Assembly: GCA_964532145.1 (NCBI GenBank)
Contig: CAZHGM010000009.1
Location: 1 to 27,283 of the forward strand
Length of the DNA: 27,283 bases
Origin: JAPUDQ01 sp964532145
Lineage (GTDB): Bacteria; Patescibacteriota; Saccharimonadia; Saccharimonadales; Saccharimonadaceae
Direction of reading: 5' to 3'
Both the position numbers and the translations under genes were made by a program. Position 1 is the first letter of the stretch, and each line of letters begins with the position of its first letter. This document shows, piece after piece, positions 1 through 7,185 of this stretch. Below the pieces are notes generated by a model. That model saw nothing but the letters and a program-made list of their open reading frames with translations, did no database searches and was not told the origin of the DNA.

Positions 1-2
1 CG

Positions 3-344
3 CCATGGCAGATATTCAACACTGGCGACGGCTGGGTGGTATACGACGGGGAAAAATGCGGCACGGATCTGTTTCGATTTAATGATCTTGCTTATGGTTA
101 CGCGCGGCTGTATACATTGCTCGGCTCTCCTGCCACTGCAAAAGCGCTCCTGCGCGCATTTATGGAGCAACATTCGATGGGTGATACCCAGTTTATGAAA
201 GAATTTGTGCCAGTCCTCGCGCATCGTGCCGTCGGCTGTCTGGCGGATGCATATCATGATCAGCCGACACGTGACTATGTCACTTCAGCAGAAGAGCTGC
301 TTGGCATCTGTATTGATAAAAACACAGGGGCAATCACTACCTAG
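3..344 (+). CDS. C-terminal part of a phosphotransferase-like protein (5' end outside the window)
   Basis: The reading frame is open from the first bases of the window, so this is the tail of a longer gene; the GTG at 36 is internal. The visible part has the pattern PWQIFN, then a short loop, then VYDGEKCGTDLFRFNDLAY. This resembles the C-terminal half of aminoglycoside/choline-kinase-like phosphotransferases, where an Asn of the catalytic loop is followed by a metal-binding Asp and then a DLAY-type helix. The HGD catalytic motif would lie upstream of the window. A helical region follows and the gene stops with TAG. Its last 60 bases overlap the end of the convergent gene on the minus strand. 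The family call is inferred from one short motif region. The substrate cannot be told, and a non-phosphotransferase protein is possible. Confidence 0.5.
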   Translation, partial: PWQIFNTGDGWVVYDGEKCGTDLFRFNDLAYGYARLYTLLGSPATAKALLRAFMEQHSMGDTQFMKEFVPVLAHRAVGCLADAYHDQPTRDYVTSAEELLGICIDKNTGAITT

Positions 345-710
345 CGCACTTGCGGCGTTTTCTTCGCGGGGCAGCGAGAGCAGGATTATCCGGTGATATA
401 CGTGTGGTAGTAAGTGTTGTAGCCTAGTAATTCGCCCTGAAGTCGAGTCTTCATATTGCCATTTTATGAGGACGATATCGTAATTTTGTACAAGCGCAGG
501 GGCTTCATCGAGAATTTGTAGGCGTTTTTCACGGATAGGATCATCAAATGATTGTGCAACATAGGAGAGGCTTGCCTCGCATGGAGCGACAGTTTTGTCT
601 GACCAACCAAGCGTGCGCTTTAGGGCAGGCTGCTTTGTGGCAGCCTCAATAAAGCTGGCTTTTCCAGCAGCACTTTGACCGAAAACCCAGACGATTTCTC
701 TCTTTGCCAT
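285..710 (-). CDS. Small P-loop NTPase-like protein
   Basis: A 141-residue protein if the ATG at 710 is used. The open frame continues to 812, but that extension would run through the rnj promoter, so the shorter start is preferred. A hydrophobic strand (IVWVFG) runs straight into GQSAAGKAS close to the N-terminus. This is a Walker A layout GxxxxGK with Ala where Ser/Thr is usual, followed by a helix. A second strand (YDIVLIKW) near the middle and a third (RIILLSL) fit an alpha/beta nucleotide-binding fold. It is short for a kinase, has no clear Walker B motif, and could be a small nucleotide kinase or kinase-like protein. It is convergent with the phosphotransferase-like gene, overlapping its end by 60 bases, and divergent from rnj. 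I see no convincing Shine-Dalgarno or promoter for it. Function unknown. Confidence 0.55.
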   Translation of the reverse strand: MAKREIVWVFGQSAAGKASFIEAATKQPALKRTLGWSDKTVAPCEASLSYVAQSFDDPIREKRLQILDEAPALVQNYDIVLIKWQYEDSTSGRITRLQHLLPHVYHRIILLSLPREENAASALGSDCPCVFINTDAKQLFC

Positions 711-732
711 AGCTGTTACACCATATGATAGA

Positions 733-761
733 TTGCAATCTGAGAAAAGTTTTGCTATAAT
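733..761 (+). promoter_or_regulatory. Promoter of the RNase J gene
   Basis: TTGCAA (733-738), a 17-base spacer, and TATAAT (756-761) preceded by TGC, giving an extended -10. The expected transcription start is near 768, leaving a leader of about 100 bases plus the unknown length of the N gap. Confidence 0.75.
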
Positions 762-776
762 AGACGGTAACTTTTT

Positions 777-809
777 GGAGAGGATATGCCTTAAATGACC
801 ATACTCTCC
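777..809 (+). promoter_or_regulatory. Hairpin in the RNase J leader, with a minimal ORF
   Basis: GGAGAG (777-782) can pair with CTCTCC (804-809) and, after a two-base bulge, TATG (785-788) with CATA (800-803), leaving an 11-base loop. The 5' arm is itself a good Shine-Dalgarno sequence followed by ATG CCT TAA (786-794), a two-residue ORF. It lies about 10 bases after the predicted transcription start. A role in controlling rnj is inference only; the N gap just downstream hides part of the leader. Confidence 0.35.
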
Positions 810-831
810 CACTGAAACAAGAAATTACTTA

Positions 832-841
832 NNNNNNNNNN
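832..841. other. Assembly gap (10 N) in the rnj leader
   Basis: Exactly ten N. The second gap in this window is also ten N and is not frame-preserving, so both are probably placeholders of unknown true length. The gap lies between the rnj promoter and its ribosome binding site. Confidence 0.95.
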
Positions 842-871
842 ATAAATGATATAAAAAGGAGAAAAGTAATT

Positions 872-2989
872 ATGGGTCAACGTAGACTCGCGACGCCGCA
901 AGCTGATGATCAGTCGAAGCGGCAACAACAAAAACGTAAGCAAGACACCGCAGTCATGGCAAGTACCAGCACCCGGCGAGGTGAAGTACAGCGCGCCCAG
1001 CGCCGCATGAGCGAGAACGTCAACGTTCGTGCCAGCCAGCACCGTATTGACGTGCCGGTCAACAAATCAGTTTATAACGGCTATGATGGCCACCAGTTCA
1101 GCCTGGCTGACATGAAAGCCAAACGCGACAATCCGAATCGCCCCAGTCTCAAAGTCATCCCAATCGGCGGTGTCGGCGAAATGGGTATCGGCAAAAACAT
1201 GACCGCGCTTCAGTACGACAACGACATTATCATCGTCGACATGGGATTTTTGTTCCCGGGTTCTGACTATCCAGGCATCAACTACATCACGCCGGATATT
1301 ACGTGGCTGATTGAGCACAAAGACATGATCCGCGGTGTCGTGTTCACGCACGCCCACTTGGACCATATCGGTGCATTTCGTCATCTTATCCCGCAGATTC
1401 CCGCACCAGTCTATGCGACGAAATTTACTGTCGGCATGCTGCAGAAGAACATGGAAGAATCCCAGGATGATTATGAGCCTGACTACCATATTCTCGATCC
1501 AGAAGCGCATGATCGTGTTCAGGTCGGTGATAGTTTTAGCCTTGAGCTGATTCGGGTTAATCACTCGATTCCGGATGCTGCTGCGGTTGTTATCCGTACC
1601 CCAGTCGGCAACGTGCTGAGTAGCGGCGACTGGCGCATAGAGGAAACCCCGGTGGACGGCAAGCCATTTGATTTTTCCCGTATTTCAGAAATCCAGCAAA
1701 AAGAAGGGTTTATGCTGATGATGAATGAGTCAACTGACTGTGAATCAGTCGGCAGCAGTAGCGTGCATAGTGAGCAGGATGCAGTTCACAGCATCGGTGA
1801 AATTATGAACTTGTTCCACGACAGCCGCATGATTGTCAGCTGTTTCTCGTCCAACCTGCACCGTATGCAGCTCATCCTTGAAGAAGCCAAAGCACATGAC
1901 CGTAAAGTTGCCTTTGCTGGCTACAGTATGATCCAGAACCTCGAGGTCGCACTACGCGCCAATGCCATTAAGATACCGAAAGATGTCGTGGTCAAAATGG
2001 AGGACATCATACGATTGCCTGACAGCAAAGTGACTATCGTCTGCACTGGCTCGCAAGGTGAATTTAACGCCGTACTCAACCGCATGGCGACTGGCGCGCA
2101 CAAACATGTCAAGATCAAAAATTCGGACGTCATCGTCTTTAGCTCGAGTATGATTCCGGGCAACGAGAAATATATCGTCCGTACGGTTGACGGCCTGATG
2201 CGAGAAGGAAGCGACGTTTTCCAGGATCGTCGTACAAATCTGCCTGGGGTCGGACGGCTTCACCTTACCGGGCATGCCTATCATGACGACCATGTCCGTC
2301 TTATTGGCGTCGTCAACCCGACATACTACCTCCCGAACCACGGTGAATTTCATATGCTCGTGCATAATGCCGAGCTTGCCGAACATGAATGTAACATCCC
2401 CCGCAAAAATATATTTGTCTGTGATGCCGGGGATATTGTGGAGTTTTACCACGATGGTAGCGCTCGCAAAACCGGCCGAATTCCGGTCGGAGGCGTGATG
2501 TACGATGACAGCGGGGCAGTCGTTTCCGAGGTTGTTCTTAAGGACCGTATCCATATGGCCAACGAAGGTATCTTTGTCGTCGTGCTAACGGTAGCCCGCG
2601 GCAATGGACGATTACTGACGAGCCCTGATATCATTTCGCGAGGCTTTATTTATCTGCGCGATAGCGAAGAACTCATGAACCTTATCCGTCAGTATCTCAA
2701 GCAGAAAGTCACACGCCTCTTCAGCGGCCGCAAACTAGATCTCGATGCTGCCAAAAAAGAGCTGCGCGAAGAATTAACGCACCTGTTGTACGACCAGACG
2801 CGACGGACGCCAATTATTATCCCTGTGATTAACGAAATCGGCAGCGCCGGCCCGTCGCAAAACGCTACCTCGCCGCGACCAAGCACGCCGCCTCGCGCGC
2901 CGTTTGCTCCCAAGTCTGATTGGAGCCAACCCGTGCCAAAAGATTCGGAGATTCCTCATCTGGCGGGCCGTTCTCCGAGAGATATTTAG
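872..2989 (+). CDS. rnj: Ribonuclease J (metallo-beta-lactamase RNase)
   Basis: RNase J is a cytoplasmic 5'-3' exo/endonuclease that matures and degrades RNA. The protein has 705 residues. Residues 1 to about 85 form a basic, Gln/Arg-rich extension. The beta-lactamase core then starts with IPIGGVGEMGIGKN. The metal-binding motif HAHLDH is at residues 160-165. Later features typical of the family are the beta-CASP region, SSGDWRIEETPVDG, the HGEFHML motif and the C-terminal RNase J domain ending near RRTPIIIPVI. A Pro/Ser-rich tail of about 45 residues follows. Bacillus RNase J proteins are about 555 residues long, so both ends are extended here. The start is chosen from AAGGAG at 856-861, ten bases upstream of ATG. 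The gene has its own promoter. No catalytic residue looks missing. The symbol is generic because J1 and J2 cannot be told apart. Confidence 0.95.
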   Translation: MGQRRLATPQADDQSKRQQQKRKQDTAVMASTSTRRGEVQRAQRRMSENVNVRASQHRIDVPVNKSVYNGYDGHQFSLADMKAKRDNPNRPSLKVIPIGGVGEMGIGKNMTALQYDNDIIIVDMGFLFPGSDYPGINYITPDITWLIEHKDMIRGVVFTHAHLDHIGAFRHLIPQIPAPVYATKFTVGMLQKNMEESQDDYEPDYHILDPEAHDRVQVGDSFSLELIRVNHSIPDAAAVVIRTPVGNVLSSGDWRIEETPVDGKPFDFSRISEIQQKEGFMLMMNESTDCESVGSSSVHSEQDAVHSIGEIMNLFHDSRMIVSCFSSNLHRMQLILEEAKAHDRKVAFAGYSMIQNLEVALRANAIKIPKDVVVKMEDIIRLPDSKVTIVCTGSQGEFNAVLNRMATGAHKHVKIKNSDVIVFSSSMIPGNEKYIVRTVDGLMREGSDVFQDRRTNLPGVGRLHLTGHAYHDDHVRLIGVVNPTYYLPNHGEFHMLVHNAELAEHECNIPRKNIFVCDAGDIVEFYHDGSARKTGRIPVGGVMYDDSGAVVSEVVLKDRIHMANEGIFVVVLTVARGNGRLLTSPDIISRGFIYLRDSEELMNLIRQYLKQKVTRLFSGRKLDLDAAKKELREELTHLLYDQTRRTPIIIPVINEIGSAGPSQNATSPRPSTPPRAPFAPKSDWSQPVPKDSEIPHLAGRSPRDI

Positions 2990-3043
2990 AGGTCTCTGCG
3001 CGACAGGTCTCCCATACCCCGCATGGGCGTAAGTGTAAGCCCC

Positions 3044-3072
3044 TTGCATTTCGTAGTAATTTGTGCTACAAT
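3044..3072 (+). promoter_or_regulatory. Distal promoter of ftsK (P1)
   Basis: TTGCAT (3044-3049), a 17-base spacer, and TACAAT (3067-3072) preceded by TGC (extended -10). It has the same architecture as the rnj promoter and lies in the 200-base gap between rnj and ftsK. Confidence 0.65.
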
Positions 3073-3085
3073 ATAGACATAAGCA

Positions 3086-3114
3086 TCGACAGATACTATA
3101 GTGGTGCATATAAT
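3086..3114 (+). promoter_or_regulatory. Possible proximal promoter of ftsK (P2)
   Basis: TCGACA (3086-3091), a 17-base spacer, and TATAAT (3109-3114). The -35 has one mismatch to TTGACA and the -10 is perfect. Together with P1 this would give ftsK tandem promoters about 40 bases apart. From P2 the leader would be about 70 bases. Confidence 0.5.
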
Positions 3115-3189
3115 AAGAAACAGATATGACCAGAACACATACAAACATATATTCCAAAGATCAAGCCTGGGCTGAAGGTGCGGTTTAGT

Positions 3190-5397
3190 ATGGGTTCGAG
3201 ACGCAAAACATCTCGTCGCAAGAAAGTTGACAAGCCGCAACATGCGGTTCCTGATGGATTTTGGCGGCAAGTTGGCGGCATTGTGCTTGTCGTTTTTGCA
3301 TTTTTACTTGTCGTAGCGATGTTTGGAGCAGGCGGTCCAATGCTGGACTGGTTACTGGGCGCTTGTAAGGTATTGTTTGGCATCGCTACCTACCTACTCC
3401 CAATTGTTTGTATTTTCTTGGCAGTTGCAACATTTCGTGCCGAGAATAACCGGCTGGCAACGGTCATGAAGTTTGCTTCGCTGCTACTGATCGTCTGGCT
3501 GTCGGGATTGTTCGGTGTATTCTCACGTGACCCAGAAAGCTCAGAGATTGCACAAGCTGGTGATGGAGGTGGCTTAGTCGGCTGGCTCATTAACCAAGCA
3601 ATGCTTAGTATGGTGAACAGTTCAGTCGCAAGCTTTATTTACATCGTGCTGACTGTCGTTACGCTGTTGTTTGTACTGGCGGTTCCGCCGCAAGCGATTA
3701 TTGACTTCTTTAAAAACCTCTTTACCAGGGAATATGATCCCACCAGGGAAGGTAATGCAGCAGTTGCCGAGAAGGCCGGGCTTGTTGAAACTAGGCCGGT
3801 TGGCGAGTTTAAACTTAACGAAGGCGTGCCAACTGTGATGAGCGGGAGTGGGGACAAAAAGGGTCTGAGTAGCCTTCGCAATAGTGTCAAACAAGACAAA
3901 GCAGCCGAGCAACAAGCTGCACTGACCAGTGCCAGTGACCCTGACTGGGAGATGCCAAGCGTAGACCTGCTGGAGAAAAAACAAAGTCCAGCTGATGCTG
4001 GGGATGTCAAACACAATGCCCAGATTATTAAAGATACCTTGAGTGAGTTTAGCATCGAAGTAGAGATGGAAGGTGCTAATATAGGGCCAAAGGTGACGCA
4101 GTATACTCTTAAGCCACCGAGCGGTGTCAAATTGAATCGTATCTCGGCGCTTGAGACGAACATTGCGCTCAATCTTGCCGCCCAAGCGCTGAGAATCGAG
4201 GCACCAATTCCAGGCCAGCGAGCGGTTGGTATAGAAGTGCCAAACCGTAAAGCGGCAGATGTGCGGTTATATGGTATTTTGACCAGTAAACAGTGGAGTA
4301 GCTCAGCAGAGCCTCTCGGCTTTGCTGTCGGTAAAGATATTGCCGGTGATGCTGTTGTCGGTGAGCTTAACAAGATGCCTCATCTACTCATCGCTGGTCA
4401 AACTGGCTCTGGTAAATCAGTTATGATCAATACCTTACTCAGCAGCTTGCTGTACCGCAACAGTCCAAGTGATATGCGCCTCATCTTGGTTGACCCAAAG
4501 CAGGTTGAAATGACTCCATACCAAGACATCCCGCACTTGCTCACGCCGATCATTACCGAGCCGGAGAAAACTATTAGTGCACTTAAATGGGCGGTAAATG
4601 AGATGGAGCGGCGCTATACGCTACTCGCTGAGGAGCGAGTGCGCGATATTAAGAGCTACAACAGCAAAAAGCCGGAAGAGCGCATGCCATACATTGTTAT
4701 TGTTATCGACGAGTTGGCGGATCTTATGATGATTGCTGCGCGTGATGTTGAGGCGTTGATCGTTCGTCTTGCACAAAAAGCTCGTGCGGTCGGTATTCAC
4801 CTGGTGCTTGCCACACAACGGCCGAGTGTCGATGTAATCACGGGACTTATCAAAGCTAATATCCCAGCCCGGATTGCCTTTACGGTAGCATCGCAAGTCG
4901 ATAGTCGGACGATTTTGGATCAAGTTGGGGCCGAGAAGCTGCTCGGTCAAGGTGATATGCTGATGCTCACGCCAGCAATGAGTAAGCCGAAACGTATCCA
5001 AGGTGCATGGGTAACAGATGACGAAGTGAACAAAATTACTGATCATTTGCGTATGCAGCGTCCTGCTCAGTATGATGATGAAATTGTGGCACAGCCAGTC
5101 CAGCTCAACGGTAAGGGCGGCGTCGTGATGGACTTCGATGGCGGCAGTGAGGATGATATGTTCCGCGATTCCGTACGGGTCGTGATCGAAAACCGTAAAG
5201 CCAGTACGAGTTTGTTGCAGCGGCGTCTGCGTATCGGCTATGGCCGTGCCGCCCGCCTCATCGAGGAAATGGAAGAGCAGGGTATCATTGGCCCAGCCGA
5301 TGGTGCACGCCCGCGCGAGGTGCTCATCAGTAGCATGGCTGACCTTGGCGGCGGCGATGAATCGGATAACACTGACGAATACGGCATTGCGCGGTGA
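3190..5397 (+). CDS. ftsK: DNA translocase FtsK
   Basis: A septum-anchored hexameric ATPase that pumps DNA during chromosome segregation and division. The ATG at 3190 (735 residues) is chosen because GAAGGTG at 3174-3180 is well placed for it; a GTG four codons upstream lies inside that Shine-Dalgarno sequence. A basic N-terminus is followed by four predicted membrane segments in about the first 165 residues. A charged linker and the motor come next, with Walker A GQTGSGKS (403-410) and Walker B IVIVIDELAD (Asp near 507). The C-terminal winged-helix gamma domain, which normally reads KOPS sequences, is present (LLQRRLRIGYGRAARLIEEME). The linker is short compared with E. coli FtsK and the length is like SpoIIIE/FtsK of Gram-positives. 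The window also holds a Xer-type recombinase, the usual FtsK partner. Stop is TGA. Confidence 0.95.
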   Translation: MGSRRKTSRRKKVDKPQHAVPDGFWRQVGGIVLVVFAFLLVVAMFGAGGPMLDWLLGACKVLFGIATYLLPIVCIFLAVATFRAENNRLATVMKFASLLLIVWLSGLFGVFSRDPESSEIAQAGDGGGLVGWLINQAMLSMVNSSVASFIYIVLTVVTLLFVLAVPPQAIIDFFKNLFTREYDPTREGNAAVAEKAGLVETRPVGEFKLNEGVPTVMSGSGDKKGLSSLRNSVKQDKAAEQQAALTSASDPDWEMPSVDLLEKKQSPADAGDVKHNAQIIKDTLSEFSIEVEMEGANIGPKVTQYTLKPPSGVKLNRISALETNIALNLAAQALRIEAPIPGQRAVGIEVPNRKAADVRLYGILTSKQWSSSAEPLGFAVGKDIAGDAVVGELNKMPHLLIAGQTGSGKSVMINTLLSSLLYRNSPSDMRLILVDPKQVEMTPYQDIPHLLTPIITEPEKTISALKWAVNEMERRYTLLAEERVRDIKSYNSKKPEERMPYIVIVIDELADLMMIAARDVEALIVRLAQKARAVGIHLVLATQRPSVDVITGLIKANIPARIAFTVASQVDSRTILDQVGAEKLLGQGDMLMLTPAMSKPKRIQGAWVTDDEVNKITDHLRMQRPAQYDDEIVAQPVQLNGKGGVVMDFDGGSEDDMFRDSVRVVIENRKASTSLLQRRLRIGYGRAARLIEEMEEQGIIGPADGARPREVLISSMADLGGGDESDNTDEYGIAR

Positions 5398-5403
5398 AGC
5401 GCA

Positions 5404-5455
5404 GAGACGGAGAGATGGAAAGACTGAGAGACTGAAGAAAAGACCTTAGACCTTA
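5404..5455 (+). repeat. Short tandem repeat array after ftsK (8-mers, then 7-mers)
   Basis: Starting 7 bases after the ftsK stop are four degenerate octamers of the form AGAYKGAR (5405-5436). After a short junction there are two perfect AGACCTT heptamers (5441-5454). No gene is encoded. It lies between ftsK and the promoter of the next gene, and is one of several short-period arrays in this block placed just downstream of stop codons. Confidence 0.75.
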
Positions 5456-5467
5456 GTTCATAGACAC

Positions 5468-5496
5468 TTGCTTTTTTGTGATAGCAGGCGTATACC
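5468..5496 (+). promoter_or_regulatory. Possible promoter of the 5523 gene
   Basis: TTGCTT (5468-5473), a 17-base spacer, and TATACC (5491-5496). The -10 is weak and has no TGn in front. It would start transcription near 5503, just before AAAGGA (5504-5509), the likely ribosome binding site. Confidence 0.4.
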
Positions 5497-5522
5497 TGTA
5501 GCAAAGGATAAACACAAATACT

Positions 5523-6158
5523 ATGGAAACAGTAGTCCTTGAGCATACAATACATCCTGAGACGCACCATACACTTGATGCGGTTGATGTGAGGGCTGCT
5601 GCAACTGCCCAGAAGCTATTGGAGGCGCAAGAGCACGATATTGAGCATAACAAGGCCGCCAAATTAGTAGAAATATATAACAATCTCGATGCCCAGTATG
5701 CTGCGCGACGAGTAGCCAGTGTGATCCATATCGGTGATATCATCAGCGAATCAGTTTCATTTGCGACACGTACGCCCGATCTTGAATCACTCGATGAAAT
5801 ATTTACCTGCGAGACGATTTATGACCCGATACTGAAGCGACCAATGAACCGCTATGAGGTGAAGATGCTGCAGGCCGATGAAAGCACGATCAGTGTCATA
5901 CTTCACTCGGACGGTACTATGCAGTTTATGAGAATCCAAGATGGCGAGACATCGACGGTACCACATGATCAAACGACTGAGATCATGAAAGATTTGATGC
6001 GGCGTGCGTTTGTGGCGAGTGAAACTTATAAGATGCGCAAGGAAGAAGCCATCAAAGACCATCTTGATCCGACCTTGTATAGTTCGGTTGCTGATATGGA
6101 TGCCCGGGCAAAATTAGTCGCACTCCGCGGTGAGGAACGCCCGACGACACTCGAGTAG
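5523..6158 (+). CDS. Uncharacterised protein, 211 residues
   Basis: I do not recognise the family. The protein is acidic, has no signal peptide or membrane segment, and looks cytoplasmic. Residues about 20-65 are helix-rich and charged (AAATAQKLLEAQEHDIEHNKA), compatible with a short coiled coil. The middle has a more beta-like stretch around STISVILHSDGTMQFMRI, and the C-terminal third is again helical and Lys/Glu-rich. There are no obvious catalytic motifs, and only one Cys (in FTCETIYDP). It is monocistronic or loosely linked: it follows ftsK after a repeat array and ends right at the -35 box of the rpsF promoter. The start is supported by AAAGGA 13 bases upstream, a rather long spacing. 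Codon use looks like its neighbours. That it is a real gene is likely from length and context; no function can be given. Confidence 0.75.
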   Translation: METVVLEHTIHPETHHTLDAVDVRAAATAQKLLEAQEHDIEHNKAAKLVEIYNNLDAQYAARRVASVIHIGDIISESVSFATRTPDLESLDEIFTCETIYDPILKRPMNRYEVKMLQADESTISVILHSDGTMQFMRIQDGETSTVPHDQTTEIMKDLMRRAFVASETYKMRKEEAIKDHLDPTLYSSVADMDARAKLVALRGEERPTTLE

Positions 6159-6187
6159 TTTACATATGATGCTACCTCTGTTATAAT
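6159..6187 (+). promoter_or_regulatory. Promoter of the rpsF-ssb-rpsR operon
   Basis: TTTACA (6159-6164), a 17-base spacer, and TATAAT (6182-6187) preceded by TGT (extended -10). The -35 starts on the base after the stop codon of the upstream gene. Confidence 0.75.
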
Positions 6188-6209
6188 ATCTCGTACAATC
6201 AACCTAACT

Positions 6210-6261
6210 GTAACGTCCATAACGAGTCGTTACTCCGGTCGCATCCGGAACCATAGGAGGT
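6210..6261 (+). promoter_or_regulatory. Structured rpsF leader, candidate S6:S18 autoregulatory site
   Basis: The 70-base leader can form two hairpins. In the first, GTAACG (6210-6215) pairs with CGTTAC (6228-6233) across a 12-base loop. In the second, TCCGG (6234-6238) pairs with CCGGA (6245-6249) across a 6-base loop. A full Shine-Dalgarno AGGAGGT (6255-6261) follows. rpsF operons in many bacteria carry a leader RNA bound by the S6:S18 complex, with a conserved CCG. The CCG and position fit, but I could not align it to the consensus, so the assignment is tentative. Confidence 0.4.
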
Positions 6262-6265
6262 ACTT

Positions 6266-6601
6266 ATGCGAGAGTATGAGCTCACAGTTGTGCTGCATCC
6301 TGATTTGGAATCAAATCTCGATGATGCCATGACAAAAGTTCGTAAAATTGTCACCGACAACGGGGGCACAATTAAAAAAGAAGATAACTGGGGCAAAAAA
6401 CGCTTAGCATACCGTCTTAACAAAGAAGATTTCGGTATCTATGTTTACTTTGAAGTCGAGCTGCCAGCCGAATCAGTTGCCAAAGTCAACAGCACGCTCA
6501 ACATCACTGATGAAGCGTTGCGGTTCTTACTGGTAAGCGTGGACGAAAAAGCCCGAGCCGCAGCTGAAGAAGCAAAAGAAGCCAAAAAAGAAGAAGAGTA
6601 A
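6266..6601 (+). CDS. rpsF: Small ribosomal subunit protein bS6
   Basis: Component of the 30S platform, where it binds 16S rRNA together with S18. The 111 residues begin MREYELTVVLHPDLE, the classical first strand of S6. The usual GTIKKEDNWGKKRLAYRLNKEDFGIYVYFEVE core follows in shorter recognisable pieces (for example WGKKRLAYRL, residues about 43-52), then TLNITDEALRFLLV. The last 20 residues are an Ala/Lys/Glu-rich tail, which is common in S6. The start is fixed by AGGAGGT five bases upstream. It is first in an operon with ssb and rpsR, the normal bacterial order. Between rpsF and ssb lies an inverted heptad repeat (see the repeat entry). Nothing is missing compared with the family. Confidence 0.97.
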   Translation: MREYELTVVLHPDLESNLDDAMTKVRKIVTDNGGTIKKEDNWGKKRLAYRLNKEDFGIYVYFEVELPAESVAKVNSTLNITDEALRFLLVSVDEKARAAAEEAKEAKKEEE

Positions 6602-6607
6602 AGGAGA

Positions 6608-6679
6608 GAATATAGTATACAGAATGTAGAATATGGCAAAGTCGCATTATTCTACATACCATATTCCATATACTAAGTT
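6608..6679 (+). repeat. Inverted heptad repeat between rpsF and ssb (candidate empty cassette)
   Basis: The left arm is four heptads (6608-6635) of the type GAATATA. The right arm is four heptads in the opposite orientation (6652-6679). The arms are 16 bases apart. By hand, 24 of 28 left-arm bases match the left end of the element at 7498, and 23 of 28 right-arm bases match its right end. The match continues past the left arm: ATGGC followed by CGCAT occurs in both. So the two ends of the larger element appear joined here without its gene. As RNA this is a long imperfect hairpin. The ATG at 6633 opens a 23-codon frame ending at 6704, overlapping the ssb start as ATGA. Confidence 0.75.
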
Positions 6680-6700
6680 TCGACTGAAAGGAGAAACGAA

Positions 6701-7165
6701 ATGAAGGGGTTTAACAAAGTAGTACTTATGGGTAATCTGACGCGGGACCCTGAAACACGCACGACACCGAGCGGACAGTCTGTCACGAGCTTTAGTCTTG
6801 CCGTCAACCGATCATGGCGCGGCGCAGACGGCCAACAACAGGAATCAGTCAGCTATATCGACTGTACGGCATGGGGCAAAGCCGGTGAAATCATCGCTCA
6901 GTACATGCAGAAAGGACGCGCGCTTCTCGTTAGCGGACGGCTAGAGCAGCGTTCTTGGGACGACAAAGAGTCCGGACAAAAACGTAGCAAAGTCGATGTT
7001 GTGGTCGAAGATTTTAACTTCGTTGACGGCGGGAATTCTGGTAACAGCAACGGTGGCTCATATGAAAGTAGCAGTCCTACCAAGCCAGCTGGCAAGAAAC
7101 AGCAAGCCGCCCCGGCCGATGATGTTGACGACCAACCGATCGACCTCTCTGACATACCATTTTAA
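6701..7165 (+). CDS. ssb: Single-stranded DNA-binding protein
   Basis: Binds and protects single-stranded DNA in replication, recombination and repair. The 154-residue protein has the OB fold in about residues 1-108: it opens with MKGFNKVVLMGNLTRDPETR and includes SFSLAVNRSW, YIDCTAWGKAGEIIAQYMQKG and LLVSGRLEQRSW. A Gly/Ser/Asn/Gln-rich low-complexity linker follows. The end is the acidic tip IDLSDIPF, the conserved tail that docks partner proteins. The start is supported by AAAGGAG (6687-6693) seven bases upstream. It lies between rpsF and rpsR as in most bacteria. Both flanking intergenic gaps contain long imperfect heptad hairpins that could affect the relative expression of S6, SSB and S18. 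Confidence 0.97.
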   Translation: MKGFNKVVLMGNLTRDPETRTTPSGQSVTSFSLAVNRSWRGADGQQQESVSYIDCTAWGKAGEIIAQYMQKGRALLVSGRLEQRSWDDKESGQKRSKVDVVVEDFNFVDGGNSGNSNGGSYESSSPTKPAGKKQQAAPADDVDDQPIDLSDIPF

Positions 7166-7185
7166 TAAGATAATTAGTAGAGGAT

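Noticed and set aside
1952..2554. 200-codon frame antisense to rnj
   Set aside because: Covers conserved RNase J domains on the other strand and lacks a ribosome binding site or recognisable motif.
3011..3027. CCCAT/ATGGG hairpin after rnj as a terminator
   Set aside because: Only five pairs, a seven-base loop and no T-run.
3639..4373. 244-codon open frame antisense to ftsK
   Set aside because: Ser/Leu/Pro-rich composition, no ribosome binding site, fully inside a conserved gene; a shadow frame.
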